The notes: generated by a model from the sequence alone, not told the origin. DNA of 33,956 nucleotides from an uncultured Pseudomonadota bacterium (GCA_937880875.1 CALGRI010000373.1:1-33956); one strand, 5' to 3'; shown: positions 14,948-24,020, numbered from the stretch's first letter. Made by a program: numbers and translations.

Positions 14948-16393
14948 TTATTTTGATCTAAATTCTTTTCGGTTCAACCCATACTTTTTAAGCTTATAAT
15001 GGAAAGACTGGGGGGAAATCCCTAAACTTCTGGCAGCTTTTGCCGCATTACCGCCAGTGTAGTTTAAAGCATTGCTAATGATCTGCCTTTCATTTACTGC
15101 CTGGGTTTGGAGCAGGTCTGAAGAAAAAATATCTTTGCTTGAAACCTGGGTATTGGAAGCCTTTGCTTCAAACTGTTTTGGCAGTATTTTTTTTGCAAAC
15201 GAAAAAATATGGGATGGCAAATGTGCAAACCGGATAGTACTGCCGCCGGCTATCAAATTCATTGAGGCTTCAATAACATGTTTGAGTTCCCGGACATTTC
15301 CAGGCCAATGATATTTCCTAAACAAGGAAGACACATTTTTTGAGATATGGGTCACCTGCTTATTTAATGTTTTATTATATTCTACAATAAAATACCGGAC
15401 CAGCTCATTTAATTCATCTTTCCTTTCCCTTAAAGGCGGCAGCATGATGAAGACCACTCCCATCCTGTAAAACAAATCCATTCTTAATGCGCCCTTCTGG
15501 ATAATCTCCAACGGTGACTGTCCCACTGAACTGATTATTTTTATATCCAGATCTTGTTCTTTTAGAGACCCTAGTTTTCTAACCTTCTTCTCCTGAATAA
15601 CCCTTAAAAATTTAGCCTGAAGTGCCAACGGCATGGAATCCAGCTCATCTAAAAAAATGGTTCCCCCATCAGCCTGCTCGAAAAGACCGCGTTTATTGAT
15701 AGCACCGGTAAAAGCCCCCTTTGAAGTCCCGAACAAAATCCCTTCCAAAAGGTTTTCCGGAATCGCCGCACAATTTATCGGAATAAAGGGCTTTTCCCTT
15801 CTTGAACTGTGATTATGGATAGACTGGGCAAACAATTCCTTTCCCGTTCCCGTCTCTCCATAAATCATGATTGGAGATGGCGAATTAGAGGACATGGTGG
15901 CAATCCGCACAGCATTAAGCATATCTGGATCTGATCCAATGATATCAGAAAAATGAAACTGCGCACCATTATCCGCCTTCTTCTTTTTGGAAGCCCTATG
16001 ACCCATCACAATGGTTTTTTCCAAAAGTTGATAGTCCTTACAAAAGTTAATGGCGCCTATCAATATTCCGGATTTATATAAGGGGTAAACATTATTGATG
16101 ATATTGGCTACTTTGCCGAATCTAGTCTGGTACACCTTTGGTTCATTCATTATGGCCTGACCGCTTTTCAGGCAACGCATGGTGGTGCTGGTATCATCGG
16201 TAAGCTGGTAAATATCTATAATTCTCTTTCCGATCACATCTTCGGGATCTAAATCATCTATCCTGGCCTGGGTTTCGTTATAAAACAATACCTTCCCCGT
16301 GGTATCCGCAATCAATATGCCTTCATGCATGGATGATAAAACCCTGTAAATATCAATATCCTCCAGAATAAGCTTTTCCATCATATCACCCAT
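14948..16393 (-). CDS. Sigma-54-dependent PAS/AAA+/Fis-type transcriptional activator, second paralogue
   Basis: This 481-residue activator has the same architecture as the protein at 220-1719: PAS sensor at about residues 13-125, GETGTGKELFA as Walker A, GAFTGA loop, IFLDELDSMP as Walker B and a C-terminal Fis helix-turn-helix (GGNAAKAARSLGIS). No receiver domain is present. Three candidate starts lie within the first five codons (M1, M4, M5). The GGGTGAT just ahead of the ATGATG pair suggests M4 or M5 may be used. It diverges from the second methyltransferase operon, and its 3' end points toward the liv operon promoter. Either or both are plausible targets. Confidence 0.92.
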   Translation of the reverse strand: MGDMMEKLILEDIDIYRVLSSMHEGILIADTTGKVLFYNETQARIDDLDPEDVIGKRIIDIYQLTDDTSTTMRCLKSGQAIMNEPKVYQTRFGKVANIINNVYPLYKSGILIGAINFCKDYQLLEKTIVMGHRASKKKKADNGAQFHFSDIIGSDPDMLNAVRIATMSSNSPSPIMIYGETGTGKELFAQSIHNHSSRREKPFIPINCAAIPENLLEGILFGTSKGAFTGAINKRGLFEQADGGTIFLDELDSMPLALQAKFLRVIQEKKVRKLGSLKEQDLDIKIISSVGQSPLEIIQKGALRMDLFYRMGVVFIMLPPLRERKDELNELVRYFIVEYNKTLNKQVTHISKNVSSLFRKYHWPGNVRELKHVIEASMNLIAGGSTIRFAHLPSHIFSFAKKILPKQFEAKASNTQVSSKDIFSSDLLQTQAVNERQIISNALNYTGGNAAKAARSLGISPQSFHYKLKKYGLNRKEFRSK

Positions 16394-16396
16394 AAA

Positions 16397-16412
16397 ATCA
16401 AAAAATTTTTAT
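16397..16412. repeat. Direct repeat, copy 1 (ATCAAAAAATTTTTAT)
   Basis: An identical 16-nt sequence recurs at 16479-16494 in the same divergent intergenic region. The core is an A6T5 block, so it could be an activator site, a bend or chance in AT-rich DNA. This copy lies directly at the start of the regulator gene and might serve autoregulation. Confidence 0.35.
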
Positions 16413-16478
16413 AATTTTTTTTTACTACCACAATGTATTTCTTATAAATGCCTCTTTTATAAGGAAAATGCAAGAAAT

Positions 16479-16494
16479 ATCAAAAAATTTTTAT
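16479..16494. repeat. Direct repeat, copy 2 (ATCAAAAAATTTTTAT)
   Basis: This is identical to 16397-16412 and lies about 120 bp upstream of the -24 element of the second methyltransferase operon, a normal enhancer distance. A similar AAAAAATTTTCTATTT occurs at 1775-1790, about 105 bp upstream of the -24 element of the first operon. Confidence 0.35.
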
Positions 16495-16613
16495 TTTTTC
16501 AGTTTTATTTAAACCTTTATTTTTTTAAAAACCTTTAAGACAATGACATTAAACTGTTTAAATAATACAAAAATATCTAAGTATCGCTTAATACCAATCA
16601 CCTGAAAATCATG

Positions 16614-16629
16614 TGGCATGGATCATGCA
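16614..16629 (+). promoter_or_regulatory. Sigma-54 (-24/-12) promoter of the second methyltransferase operon
   Basis: TGGCATGGATCATGCA gives GG at 16615-16616 and GC at 16627-16628 with correct spacing and a near-consensus sequence. The predicted start near 16640 leaves a leader of about 34 nt. It lies between a divergent sigma-54 activator gene and the operon. Confidence 0.82.
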
Positions 16630-16673
16630 AATTTTTTGCATATTGACAACCTTTAGACCAGGAGAGAAGTACC

Positions 16674-18092
16674 ATGCATTTTTTCGAATATTTTTCAACC
16701 AATGAATTAGAAAAAATCCATGAGGCCACGCTGATTATAATGGAGACAGCAGGCCTTAATTTTTCTTATGAACCCGCAAGAAACCTTTTTGCCAAGGCTG
16801 GCTGTAAAATAGACGGACACAGGGTATTTTTTCCAAAAAAACTGGTTGAAGAACAGATCAAAAAAGCCCCGTCTCAATTTACTCTCCATGCCAGGAATCC
16901 TGAAAAAAATGTCACGATCGGGGGAGATAATATCGCTTTTATGCCGTGTTACGGCGCCCCTTTTGTCAATGACCTAGATAAAGGCCGAAGAAAGGGAACC
17001 CTTGAAGATTTTAACAACTTTGTTAAATTGGCATATGAAAGTCCTTACATGGATATCACCGGCGGTATGATGACAGAGCCAAATGATATTCCTGTTGCCC
17101 ATAGGAATGCTGAAAGAATTTATGGTGCAATGATATTGTCTGACAAACCGTTTATGGGAGCCGGAACCGGTGCCATGGATGCACGACAAACCATTGAAAT
17201 GGCATCTCTTGTTTTTGGAAGCCGTAAAGAAATGGCAGACAAACCGCCTTTTATCAGCATTCTGTGTTCTTTAACCCCTTTGGGTTTTGATGACAAGATG
17301 TGCGGCGGCATCATGGAATATGCCAGAGCCGGTATGCCGCAATTGATATCCTCCCTTGCCATTGCAGGGGCCACCTCCCCGGTCACCATGGAGGGAACCC
17401 TGGTGGTCCAGAATGCTGAAATACTGGCGGGTATCACTCTGAGCCAGCTTGTCCGGGAAGGCGCACCCGTTGTATTTGCAGGGTCATCATCAGCCACTGC
17501 CATGCGGTACGGCACTTTGAGTATCGGCGCACCGGAAATGGCCATCAATACAGCTGCCACAGCCCAAATGGGTCGTTTCTATAATCTCCCTGTCCGGGGC
17601 GGCGGGGCTTTAACTGATTCAAAAACAGTGGATTCCCAGGCTGCCTATGAATCCATGATGAGCATGATGATGGCCACCATGAGCGGCATTAACTTTGTTC
17701 TTCACTCTGCCGGCATCCTTGAAGGGTATATAACGGCATCCTATGAAAAATTCATCATTGACAATGAAATCTGCGGGATGTGCAAGAGGATCTTACGGGG
17801 AGAGGACATCACTGCTGAAAAACTGGCAGTAGATGCGATCATGCAAGTCGGTCCAGGGGGTGAATATCTAACCCATATGCATACATTCCAGCATTTTAAG
17901 GAGGCGCTTTACACCCCGCTCATGGAAGAACGGGACAATTTTACCAGCTGGAAAAGCAAAGGCGCTTTGACCATGGAGCAGCGGGCCAATGCCCGGTACA
18001 AAAAAATCCTTGAAACCTATGAAGAACCTGATATGGATGATAATATCCGAAAAGACCTGGATGCGTATATCAAATCAGTTCGAAATACATGA
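16674..18092 (+). CDS. MttB-family (non-pyrrolysine) amine:corrinoid methyltransferase, paralogue 2
   Basis: This 472-residue MttB-superfamily TIM barrel is closely similar to the protein at 2027 along its whole length: both share HARNPEKNV, YGAPF, VQNAEILAGITLSQLV, SIGAPEM and RFYNLP segments. There is no in-frame amber codon. AGGAGAG precedes the ATG. It opens the second operon but has no corrinoid-protein gene beside it, so its Co(I) acceptor is probably the product of 3460-4092. It should demethylate a quaternary or tertiary amine related to, but perhaps different from, the substrate of paralogue 1. Confidence 0.9.
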   Translation: MHFFEYFSTNELEKIHEATLIIMETAGLNFSYEPARNLFAKAGCKIDGHRVFFPKKLVEEQIKKAPSQFTLHARNPEKNVTIGGDNIAFMPCYGAPFVNDLDKGRRKGTLEDFNNFVKLAYESPYMDITGGMMTEPNDIPVAHRNAERIYGAMILSDKPFMGAGTGAMDARQTIEMASLVFGSRKEMADKPPFISILCSLTPLGFDDKMCGGIMEYARAGMPQLISSLAIAGATSPVTMEGTLVVQNAEILAGITLSQLVREGAPVVFAGSSSATAMRYGTLSIGAPEMAINTAATAQMGRFYNLPVRGGGALTDSKTVDSQAAYESMMSMMMATMSGINFVLHSAGILEGYITASYEKFIIDNEICGMCKRILRGEDITAEKLAVDAIMQVGPGGEYLTHMHTFQHFKEALYTPLMEERDNFTSWKSKGALTMEQRANARYKKILETYEEPDMDDNIRKDLDAYIKSVRNT

Positions 18093-18108
18093 ATAAGGAG
18101 AGATTAAC

Positions 18109-18984
18109 ATGTTACTGGGATTACACACATACAGCTTTCATCTGCACGGCATGGGACAGAACTGGGGAGGGCACACACTCTCCTGGCCAAGGGTAATGGA
18201 TATTTTTAAACTCATGGACTGGGCCGTGGACAATGGTCTGGACGGGCTTCACATCACCGCGGTTGACTGCGAATCCACGGATGCAGCACAGCTTACAAAA
18301 ATCAAGGACGCGGCAAAAGATCATGGGCTTTACCTGGAATACAATTTTTCCCTGGATGAAGAATTTGACCCAAGACTGACCCATCCCCTGGAGCAGGGAA
18401 TCAAAATTGCCCATGCCCTTGGAACTGATATTGGAAAAGTCAGCCTGGATTTGAGACGTCCCCGTCCCCTCTGCGCAAGCCGTCATCATCCGGACATTAT
18501 GAAACAGCTTATCCATATTGCAAAGCTTACCCAAAAAGTTGTACCCTTGTTAGAAAATACGGGTGTCAAACTGGCATTTGAAAACCATACTGAATCTTTT
18601 GCCAGTGAGATATTATGGCTGATTGATGAGGTCAACCATGCAAGTGTGGGTGCCTGTGTGGATACGGTTAATTCAGTAATGGTTCTGGAAGATCCCATGA
18701 CAGCCATTGAAAACCTGGCGCCCAGATCCTTTACAAATCATTTTTGTGATCACAGGATTGAAAGGGATCAGTTCGGGTGCAAATTTACAGGTGTAGCCTG
18801 CGGGGATGGGGACATTGATTTGAAAAAGGCCCTCCAGATTTTTAAAGAAACCTCGTCCATGAACCGTATCAACATTGAAGTGGAATGGGATGCAGGAGAT
18901 GACGGGCCTGAGACCGCCCGGAAAAAAGAGTATGAAGCGGTTGTAAAAAGCATCCAATACTGCCGTAATGTTTTAAATATTTGA
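18109..18984 (+). CDS. Sugar phosphate isomerase/epimerase-like TIM-barrel protein (AP-endonuclease-2 family)
   Basis: This 291-residue protein of the xylose-isomerase-like superfamily is usually a divalent-metal enzyme. Candidate metal or acid ligands stand in the expected strand-end positions: Glu in LAFENH, Asp in ACVDTVN, His in HFCDHRI and Glu in NIEVEWD. AAGGAGAG precedes the start, 16 nt after the methyltransferase gene. Family members catalyse isomerisation, epimerisation, aldol cleavage or lactone-type chemistry on small polar substrates. Its place between two MttB-family genes suggests it acts on the carbon skeleton or stereochemistry of the methylated substrate. The reaction is unknown. 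Confidence 0.82.
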   Translation: MLLGLHTYSFHLHGMGQNWGGHTLSWPRVMDIFKLMDWAVDNGLDGLHITAVDCESTDAAQLTKIKDAAKDHGLYLEYNFSLDEEFDPRLTHPLEQGIKIAHALGTDIGKVSLDLRRPRPLCASRHHPDIMKQLIHIAKLTQKVVPLLENTGVKLAFENHTESFASEILWLIDEVNHASVGACVDTVNSVMVLEDPMTAIENLAPRSFTNHFCDHRIERDQFGCKFTGVACGDGDIDLKKALQIFKETSSMNRINIEVEWDAGDDGPETARKKEYEAVVKSIQYCRNVLNI

Positions 18985-19008
18985 ACCTATTAATTATTGG
19001 AGGATACA

Positions 19009-20445
19009 ATGGGCATAGCAACCGAAAATCTATATTTTAAACCGAGTCTGCGTGTTATTAACGATGCACAGATCAGCCGGATTCATGCGGCAACACTTGA
19101 GGTCCTGGAACGCACAGGCATTAAAATGACGCATTCAGAGGGACTTGAAATATTAGAGGCTGCCGGAGCAAAAGTCACAGGTAATCGTGTCAGAATTCCT
19201 TCGTGGATGGTGGAGGATGCTATTGCCGCTGCCCCACACCGGGTGATTCTTGGCAATCAAAAAGGGGAGCGCACTGTTTTCCTTGAAAAGGACAACTCCT
19301 ACTTTGGTCCCAGTCTTGACTGCATTGATTACATGGACCCCAAAACCCATGAAAGAGTCCGGTTTACAAGTGACCATGTCAAGGCAACAGCCGCCTTGTG
19401 TGATGGTCTTGATCGGTTCGACTGGTGCATGATCATTGGCATGGCAGATGATGTGCCGCCGGATATTGCCGATCGCGTGGTGGTGAGAAATACATTGGAA
19501 AATTGCGAGAAACCACTTGTTTTCTGCTGCAAAGACACCAACAGCGTCAAGGATATTTATGAAATGGGACTGCTATTGTGTGGCGGCAAGGAAAATTTTG
19601 ACAAAGCCCCCTGTCTTGTCCATTATTCCGAACCGATTTCCCCTTTGCTCTATTATGATCCTGCTGTGGATAAAATTATTTTCTGTGCTGAAAAATCCAT
19701 CCCCCTGATCAATTTTCCGGCACCACAGGCCTGTGGTTCCGCACCGGCCACCTTTGCCGGCACCATTGTACAGGGAAGTGCAGAATCCTTAAGCGGCCTG
19801 GTTCTTCACCAGCTTGTCAATCCGGGCGCCCCCTTTATCTATGGTGCATTCACCACGATAATGGACATGAAAACAACTATTTTTTCCTATGGTGCCTCTG
19901 AACTGAGCCTGATGACAGGTGCCATGGCACAGATGGCACAACATTATCAATTGCCTTTTTTTGGGACGGCCGGCGCAACGGATTCAAAATTCTGTGATGC
20001 CCAGGCAGGAGCAGAGGTGGCATTTCAATGCCTTTCCTCTGCCGCTGTCGGTTCAGGTCTGATCCATGACTGCTCAAGCTGGATGGATCATGGCAGCCTG
20101 GTATCGCCTGAATTTATGGTATTAACCCATGACATTGTGGATTCGGTCCATCATTTTATGAAAGGCATCCCGATAACCAAAGAGACCCTTGCCATTGATG
20201 TCATTGACCAGGTAGGTCCAGGCGGTCACTACCTTACCCAGAAACATACCATGGATAATTTCAGGCAGATAAAATACTCAGAACTTTTTGATCGAAGTAT
20301 TTATCAAAAATGGGTGGATGCCGGTGCCAAAAAATTTGAAGACCGCCTACAGGCCCTGACTTTGAAAAAAATGAAGCACGAGCCAAGAGTGCTTCCTGCA
20401 GAAATCATTAAAGAGCTGGACCGGATGCAGGCATCCTGGAAATAA
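19009..20445 (+). CDS. MttB-family (non-pyrrolysine) methyltransferase, paralogue 3 (divergent)
   Basis: This 478-residue MttB-superfamily protein is clearly more distant from the other two. It keeps family landmarks such as IHAATLEVLERTGI, SYGASELSLMTGAMAQMA and VGPGGHYLTQKHT, but lacks the HARNPEKN and NAEILAGITL segments. The ATG at 19009 is preceded by TTGGAGGAT at ideal spacing. A longer reading from the TTG at 18997 would place the start inside this ribosome site and is rejected. No amber codon interrupts the frame. It may act on a different amine or on the product of a first demethylation. It is followed by redox genes, not by corrinoid partners. Confidence 0.88.
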   Translation: MGIATENLYFKPSLRVINDAQISRIHAATLEVLERTGIKMTHSEGLEILEAAGAKVTGNRVRIPSWMVEDAIAAAPHRVILGNQKGERTVFLEKDNSYFGPSLDCIDYMDPKTHERVRFTSDHVKATAALCDGLDRFDWCMIIGMADDVPPDIADRVVVRNTLENCEKPLVFCCKDTNSVKDIYEMGLLLCGGKENFDKAPCLVHYSEPISPLLYYDPAVDKIIFCAEKSIPLINFPAPQACGSAPATFAGTIVQGSAESLSGLVLHQLVNPGAPFIYGAFTTIMDMKTTIFSYGASELSLMTGAMAQMAQHYQLPFFGTAGATDSKFCDAQAGAEVAFQCLSSAAVGSGLIHDCSSWMDHGSLVSPEFMVLTHDIVDSVHHFMKGIPITKETLAIDVIDQVGPGGHYLTQKHTMDNFRQIKYSELFDRSIYQKWVDAGAKKFEDRLQALTLKKMKHEPRVLPAEIIKELDRMQASWK

Positions 20446-20478
20446 AAAGATTTTAATCCATTTTAGGAACAATTGTAA

Positions 20479-20886
20479 ATGAATATACAATTCAATCATA
20501 AAAACTGTTCAGGATGTGGTATCTGCAAACTGGCCTGCAGCATTATAAATTTCAAACAGGTCACATCTGCCAAGGCACTGTTGAGGATTGAAGGATTATT
20601 CCCGGCACCCGGGCATTATCAGATCCATTTTTGTGATCAATGCGGTGCTTGCGCTGACGTCTGTCCTGTAGATGCCATTACGCTTGAAGACGGCATTTAC
20701 CGGATCATTGAAGAAGACTGCACTGCCTGCCATGAATGCGTGGAGGCATGCCCCCGATCGGTCATGATTATTAAAGCAGGAGATGACCTGCCGGCCAAAT
20801 GTATTCTTTGCGGAGAATGTGCACAGGTCTGCCCCAGAGAGGCCATTATGATATCTGAAAAAGAAAATATAGCGGAGGGCAAATAA
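20479..20886 (+). CDS. Ferredoxin-like protein with four [4Fe-4S] cluster motifs
   Basis: This 135-residue electron carrier has four complete C-x2-C-x2-C-x3-C motifs: CSGCGICKLAC near residue 10, CDQCGACADVC near 53, CTACHECVEAC near 76 and CILCGECAQVC near 97. Sixteen cysteines could hold four [4Fe-4S] clusters. It resembles the HycB/AorA-type polyferredoxin subunits that accompany aldehyde ferredoxin oxidoreductases. Its stop codon overlaps the start of the AOR gene (TAATG), implying translational coupling and a physical complex. It should carry the low-potential electrons released by AOR. Confidence 0.93.
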   Translation: MNIQFNHKNCSGCGICKLACSIINFKQVTSAKALLRIEGLFPAPGHYQIHFCDQCGACADVCPVDAITLEDGIYRIIEEDCTACHECVEACPRSVMIIKAGDDLPAKCILCGECAQVCPREAIMISEKENIAEGK

Positions 20887-22775
20887 TGGATGGATATGCA
20901 GGCAAAATTCTACGGATTAACCTTGGTATAGAAGAAATTTTAAAACCTAAGCTGTCAGAAAAAATGTGTGATGAGTTCATCGGCGGCAGGGGCTTTGTGG
21001 CAAAAACCTTGTATGAAGAACTGTTGCCCGATACTGACCCTTTTGATGAGAACAACCTCTTTGTTATTGCCACAGGTCCTTTGTCCGGGCATTTTCTTCC
21101 GGCCAGCGGCAAAACCCACTTTGGATCAAAATCCCCGGCCACGGGCGGATATGCAGATTCAAATATGGGGGGGCATTTTGGACCGGCCTTAAAATATGCT
21201 GGATATGATATGGCGGTCATCACTGGAAAAGCAAAGGTTCCAAGCTATCTGTATATCAAGGATGACACCGTTGAAATCAGGCCTGCCAAAGACTATTGGG
21301 GCAAGGGATCACTCACCTGCGAAGAAATGATGAAAAAAGACCTTGGAGAAGACTTTCAGATTCTGACCATTGGTCCTGCCGGGGAAAAGCTTGTAAAATT
21401 TGCCTGCATTTCCCATGATTTCGGACGTCAGGCCGGCCGAACCGGCATTGGTGCAGTCCTGGGGTCTAAAAACATCAAGGCCATTGCTGTCAAGGGCACG
21501 GGCAGCATCCCAGTTCATGATATTGAAAAAGCCTATGCCAAAGGGCGACAGGCATTTGAAAAAGTCTCTCAAAAGCCGGGATTCAAGGGCTGGGCCCCTG
21601 AAGGAACAGCCGGTATCACTGACTGGGTTAATGAGGTCGGTGCTTTTCCCACTAAAAATTTTAAGACCTCCCATATTGATCACAGCCATATGATTAATGG
21701 GAAAATGGTTCTGGAGCGGATAAAAATAACGGATAAGGGATGTTATTGCTGTCCCACGCCATGTGGCAAATACGGCCACACTAAAACGGCTGTCGGATCT
21801 GCCTATTTGGAGGGCCCGGAATTTGAAACCATTGCGCTGTTTGGCGGCAGCTGCATGCTCAAAACCATTGAAGAGGTGGCCTATGCCAACTATCTGTGTG
21901 ATGAGCTGGGTATTGATACCATATCAGGTGCTTCTGTTGCTGCCTTTGCCATTGAATGCTTTGAAAAGGGAATAATTTCCACAGATGAGATCGGAAAAAA
22001 AGTTGAATTCGGGGACCTTGAATCTATTGTTTACCTGTTGAATCTGATCAGCTTAAGACAGAATGATCTTGGTGATCTGCTTTCTCAAGGGGTTAAAATT
22101 GCTTCGGAAAAAATCGGTGGCGGCTCTGAAAAATTTGCCATTCATGTCAAGGGCCTGGAATGGACGGGATATGAATGCCGCAATGCGCCGTCCATGATGC
22201 TGGCCTATATGACGGCCGATATCGGAGCTCACCATAACCGTGCCTGGGTGCTGGGCCATGATGTGGTAGGGGCGGCCACCAATGTGCATGACTTGATCTC
22301 TGCCGGTGCTGTTGAAGATAAAAGACCCAAAGCAATTGTTTCGGGCAGGGATTCAGCCGGATTTGTCATTGATTCCCAGCATACCCGCCCGGCCTTTGAC
22401 TTGCTTGGATGTTGCCGCCTCCAGATGATGGAGCTGGGTTTTGAAGTTGAAAATTATGCTGAATTGTATTCAGTTATTACGGGGAAAGAAATAACCTGGG
22501 ATGACCTTATCAAGATCTCTGAAAAAGTTTGGAATCTGACACGGATGATATCGGCAAGAGAAATCAAGGATTTTGGCCGAAGCCTGGATTATCCGCCGCC
22601 GCGGTTTTATGAGGAACCCACCCCCAGCGGTCCCAACAAGGGGCACTACCTCTGCCTTGAGGAGCTGGACGAACTTTTGGATGCCTATTATAGCGCGCGG
22701 GGATGGGATAAAAACGGCATCCCGACAAAAGAAACACTGGTTCGTGTCGGGTTAAAAGATATGATAAAATTATGA
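20886..22775 (+). CDS. Aldehyde:ferredoxin oxidoreductase (tungsten/molybdenum AOR family)
   Basis: This 629-residue AOR-family enzyme would oxidise an aldehyde to a carboxylate with reduction of ferredoxin. The N-terminal domain opens MDGYAGKILRINL, with GGRGF and ATGPLSG as expected for bis-pterin cofactor binding. The [4Fe-4S] ligands are visible as C-x2-C-x3-C in CYCCPTPC (about residue 286), plus a distant cysteine in LLGCCRLQ. It overlaps the upstream four-cluster ferredoxin gene by one base. Within a demethylation operon it could oxidise an aldehyde from the deaminated side chain, or conversely reduce an acid. The substrate is not evident. Confidence 0.93.
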   Translation: MDGYAGKILRINLGIEEILKPKLSEKMCDEFIGGRGFVAKTLYEELLPDTDPFDENNLFVIATGPLSGHFLPASGKTHFGSKSPATGGYADSNMGGHFGPALKYAGYDMAVITGKAKVPSYLYIKDDTVEIRPAKDYWGKGSLTCEEMMKKDLGEDFQILTIGPAGEKLVKFACISHDFGRQAGRTGIGAVLGSKNIKAIAVKGTGSIPVHDIEKAYAKGRQAFEKVSQKPGFKGWAPEGTAGITDWVNEVGAFPTKNFKTSHIDHSHMINGKMVLERIKITDKGCYCCPTPCGKYGHTKTAVGSAYLEGPEFETIALFGGSCMLKTIEEVAYANYLCDELGIDTISGASVAAFAIECFEKGIISTDEIGKKVEFGDLESIVYLLNLISLRQNDLGDLLSQGVKIASEKIGGGSEKFAIHVKGLEWTGYECRNAPSMMLAYMTADIGAHHNRAWVLGHDVVGAATNVHDLISAGAVEDKRPKAIVSGRDSAGFVIDSQHTRPAFDLLGCCRLQMMELGFEVENYAELYSVITGKEITWDDLIKISEKVWNLTRMISAREIKDFGRSLDYPPPRFYEEPTPSGPNKGHYLCLEELDELLDAYYSARGWDKNGIPTKETLVRVGLKDMIKL

Positions 22776-22790
22776 TAAAGGAAACTTAAA

Positions 22791-23996
22791 ATGAGTCGCA
22801 TAACGATTCCACAAACTTTTAATACTAAAACAGCAGATGCCGTTGTCATCGGCGGCGGCATCGTGGGTGCAGCCACGGCTTTCTGGTTATCCAAAACCGG
22901 TATGAAGGTCATTCTGGTTGAAAAACGAGACGGTCTGTCAAGCCTTACCACTGCAGCCAGTGCAGAATGTTTTCGCACCCAGTTCACGGAAAAATCCATG
23001 GCCGATATTGCCCTTACCAGTGTGGAAATGTTTGAAAACTTCCGGGACGTGGTGGAACTGACGAATATTGACATTCATCTTTGCCAGAAAGGATACCTGT
23101 TTGTAACGGATGATCCGGCCCAGATACCGGATCTTGAAAAAGCCATTCAGACCTATCAGACCCTTGGAATACCCGGATCTGAACTGATCACGGGGAAAGA
23201 TCTTCACGACCGCTTTGCCTTTCTTGCGCCGGATGCTCTTGCCGCCACGTTCAACAACAGGGATGGATGGCTGTCCACCCATGAAACCACCTATGGGTTT
23301 GCAAAAGGGGCAAAAAATGTTGATTTTTTCATGAGAACAATGGTTACGGGCATCCAAAAGGATAACCAGGGAATCTGTGCTGTAGAAACAGATAAGGGTC
23401 TGATCAGCACCCGCCTTGTTGTCAACTGCGCAGGACCCTATGCCGGGGTCATTGGTAAAATGGCCGGTCTTGACATGCCGTTAACAACGATTCGGCGCCA
23501 AAAAGCATATATTCGGACCAGCCATCCGCTGGTGCCCATGGATGCGCCTTTTACCGTGGATCTTAAAAACCACAGCTATTGGCGGCCGGAAGCAGGCGGC
23601 GTACTCTGCGCATGGGTGGACCCAGGAGAACCGGAAAGCCCGCCTGCAGATGAGCTGCCCACCGACTGGGACTTTGCTGCGGAGTCCATCCACCGGGCAT
23701 CCCGCCTGAACCCGTTTTTTGAAACCATTGCCGATGACCTGAAAGCAGACGACGTTGATGTATCAGCAGGAATGTATGTTTACACCCCAGATGACAAACC
23801 CGTGATCGGGCCTTGTGAAGAAATCAAGGGATTCCATCTGAATTGCGGGTATTGGTGCGGTGTGATGATGTCTCCTGCAGCCGGTAAAAGAGTGGCAGAT
23901 ATTGCCACAGGCAAAATGGATAACAAGGATAATCCCTTGCGCTACAGTCGATTCAAAGAAGGAGATTTTGAAAAAGGAGATACCTTTTTAAAATAA
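22791..23996 (+). CDS. DAO-family FAD-dependent oxidoreductase (sarcosine oxidase beta / amino acid dehydrogenase-like)
   Basis: This 401-residue single-domain flavoprotein has an N-terminal Rossmann motif (VIGGGIVGAATAFWLSK near residues 16-32), followed by an ASAECFRTQF segment typical of sarcosine-oxidase-beta-like proteins. It ends with a FAD-contact segment (PVIGPCEEIKGFHLNCGYWCGVMMSP). AAAGGAAAC precedes the start, 15 nt after AOR. It would oxidise a secondary or tertiary amine (sarcosine, N-methyl amino acid, proline-like) to an imine. It lacks the GcvT half found in 7312-9732, so no C1 transfer to THF is predicted. It is the last gene before a 108-nt gap. Confidence 0.87.
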   Translation: MSRITIPQTFNTKTADAVVIGGGIVGAATAFWLSKTGMKVILVEKRDGLSSLTTAASAECFRTQFTEKSMADIALTSVEMFENFRDVVELTNIDIHLCQKGYLFVTDDPAQIPDLEKAIQTYQTLGIPGSELITGKDLHDRFAFLAPDALAATFNNRDGWLSTHETTYGFAKGAKNVDFFMRTMVTGIQKDNQGICAVETDKGLISTRLVVNCAGPYAGVIGKMAGLDMPLTTIRRQKAYIRTSHPLVPMDAPFTVDLKNHSYWRPEAGGVLCAWVDPGEPESPPADELPTDWDFAAESIHRASRLNPFFETIADDLKADDVDVSAGMYVYTPDDKPVIGPCEEIKGFHLNCGYWCGVMMSPAAGKRVADIATGKMDNKDNPLRYSRFKEGDFEKGDTFLK

Positions 23997-24020
23997 AAAC
24001 AGATTTCTATCTGGTTTACC

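Noticed and set aside
18997-19008. TTG start for the third MttB paralogue
   Set aside because: The ribosome-binding site GGAGG lies within these codons and serves the ATG at 19009.
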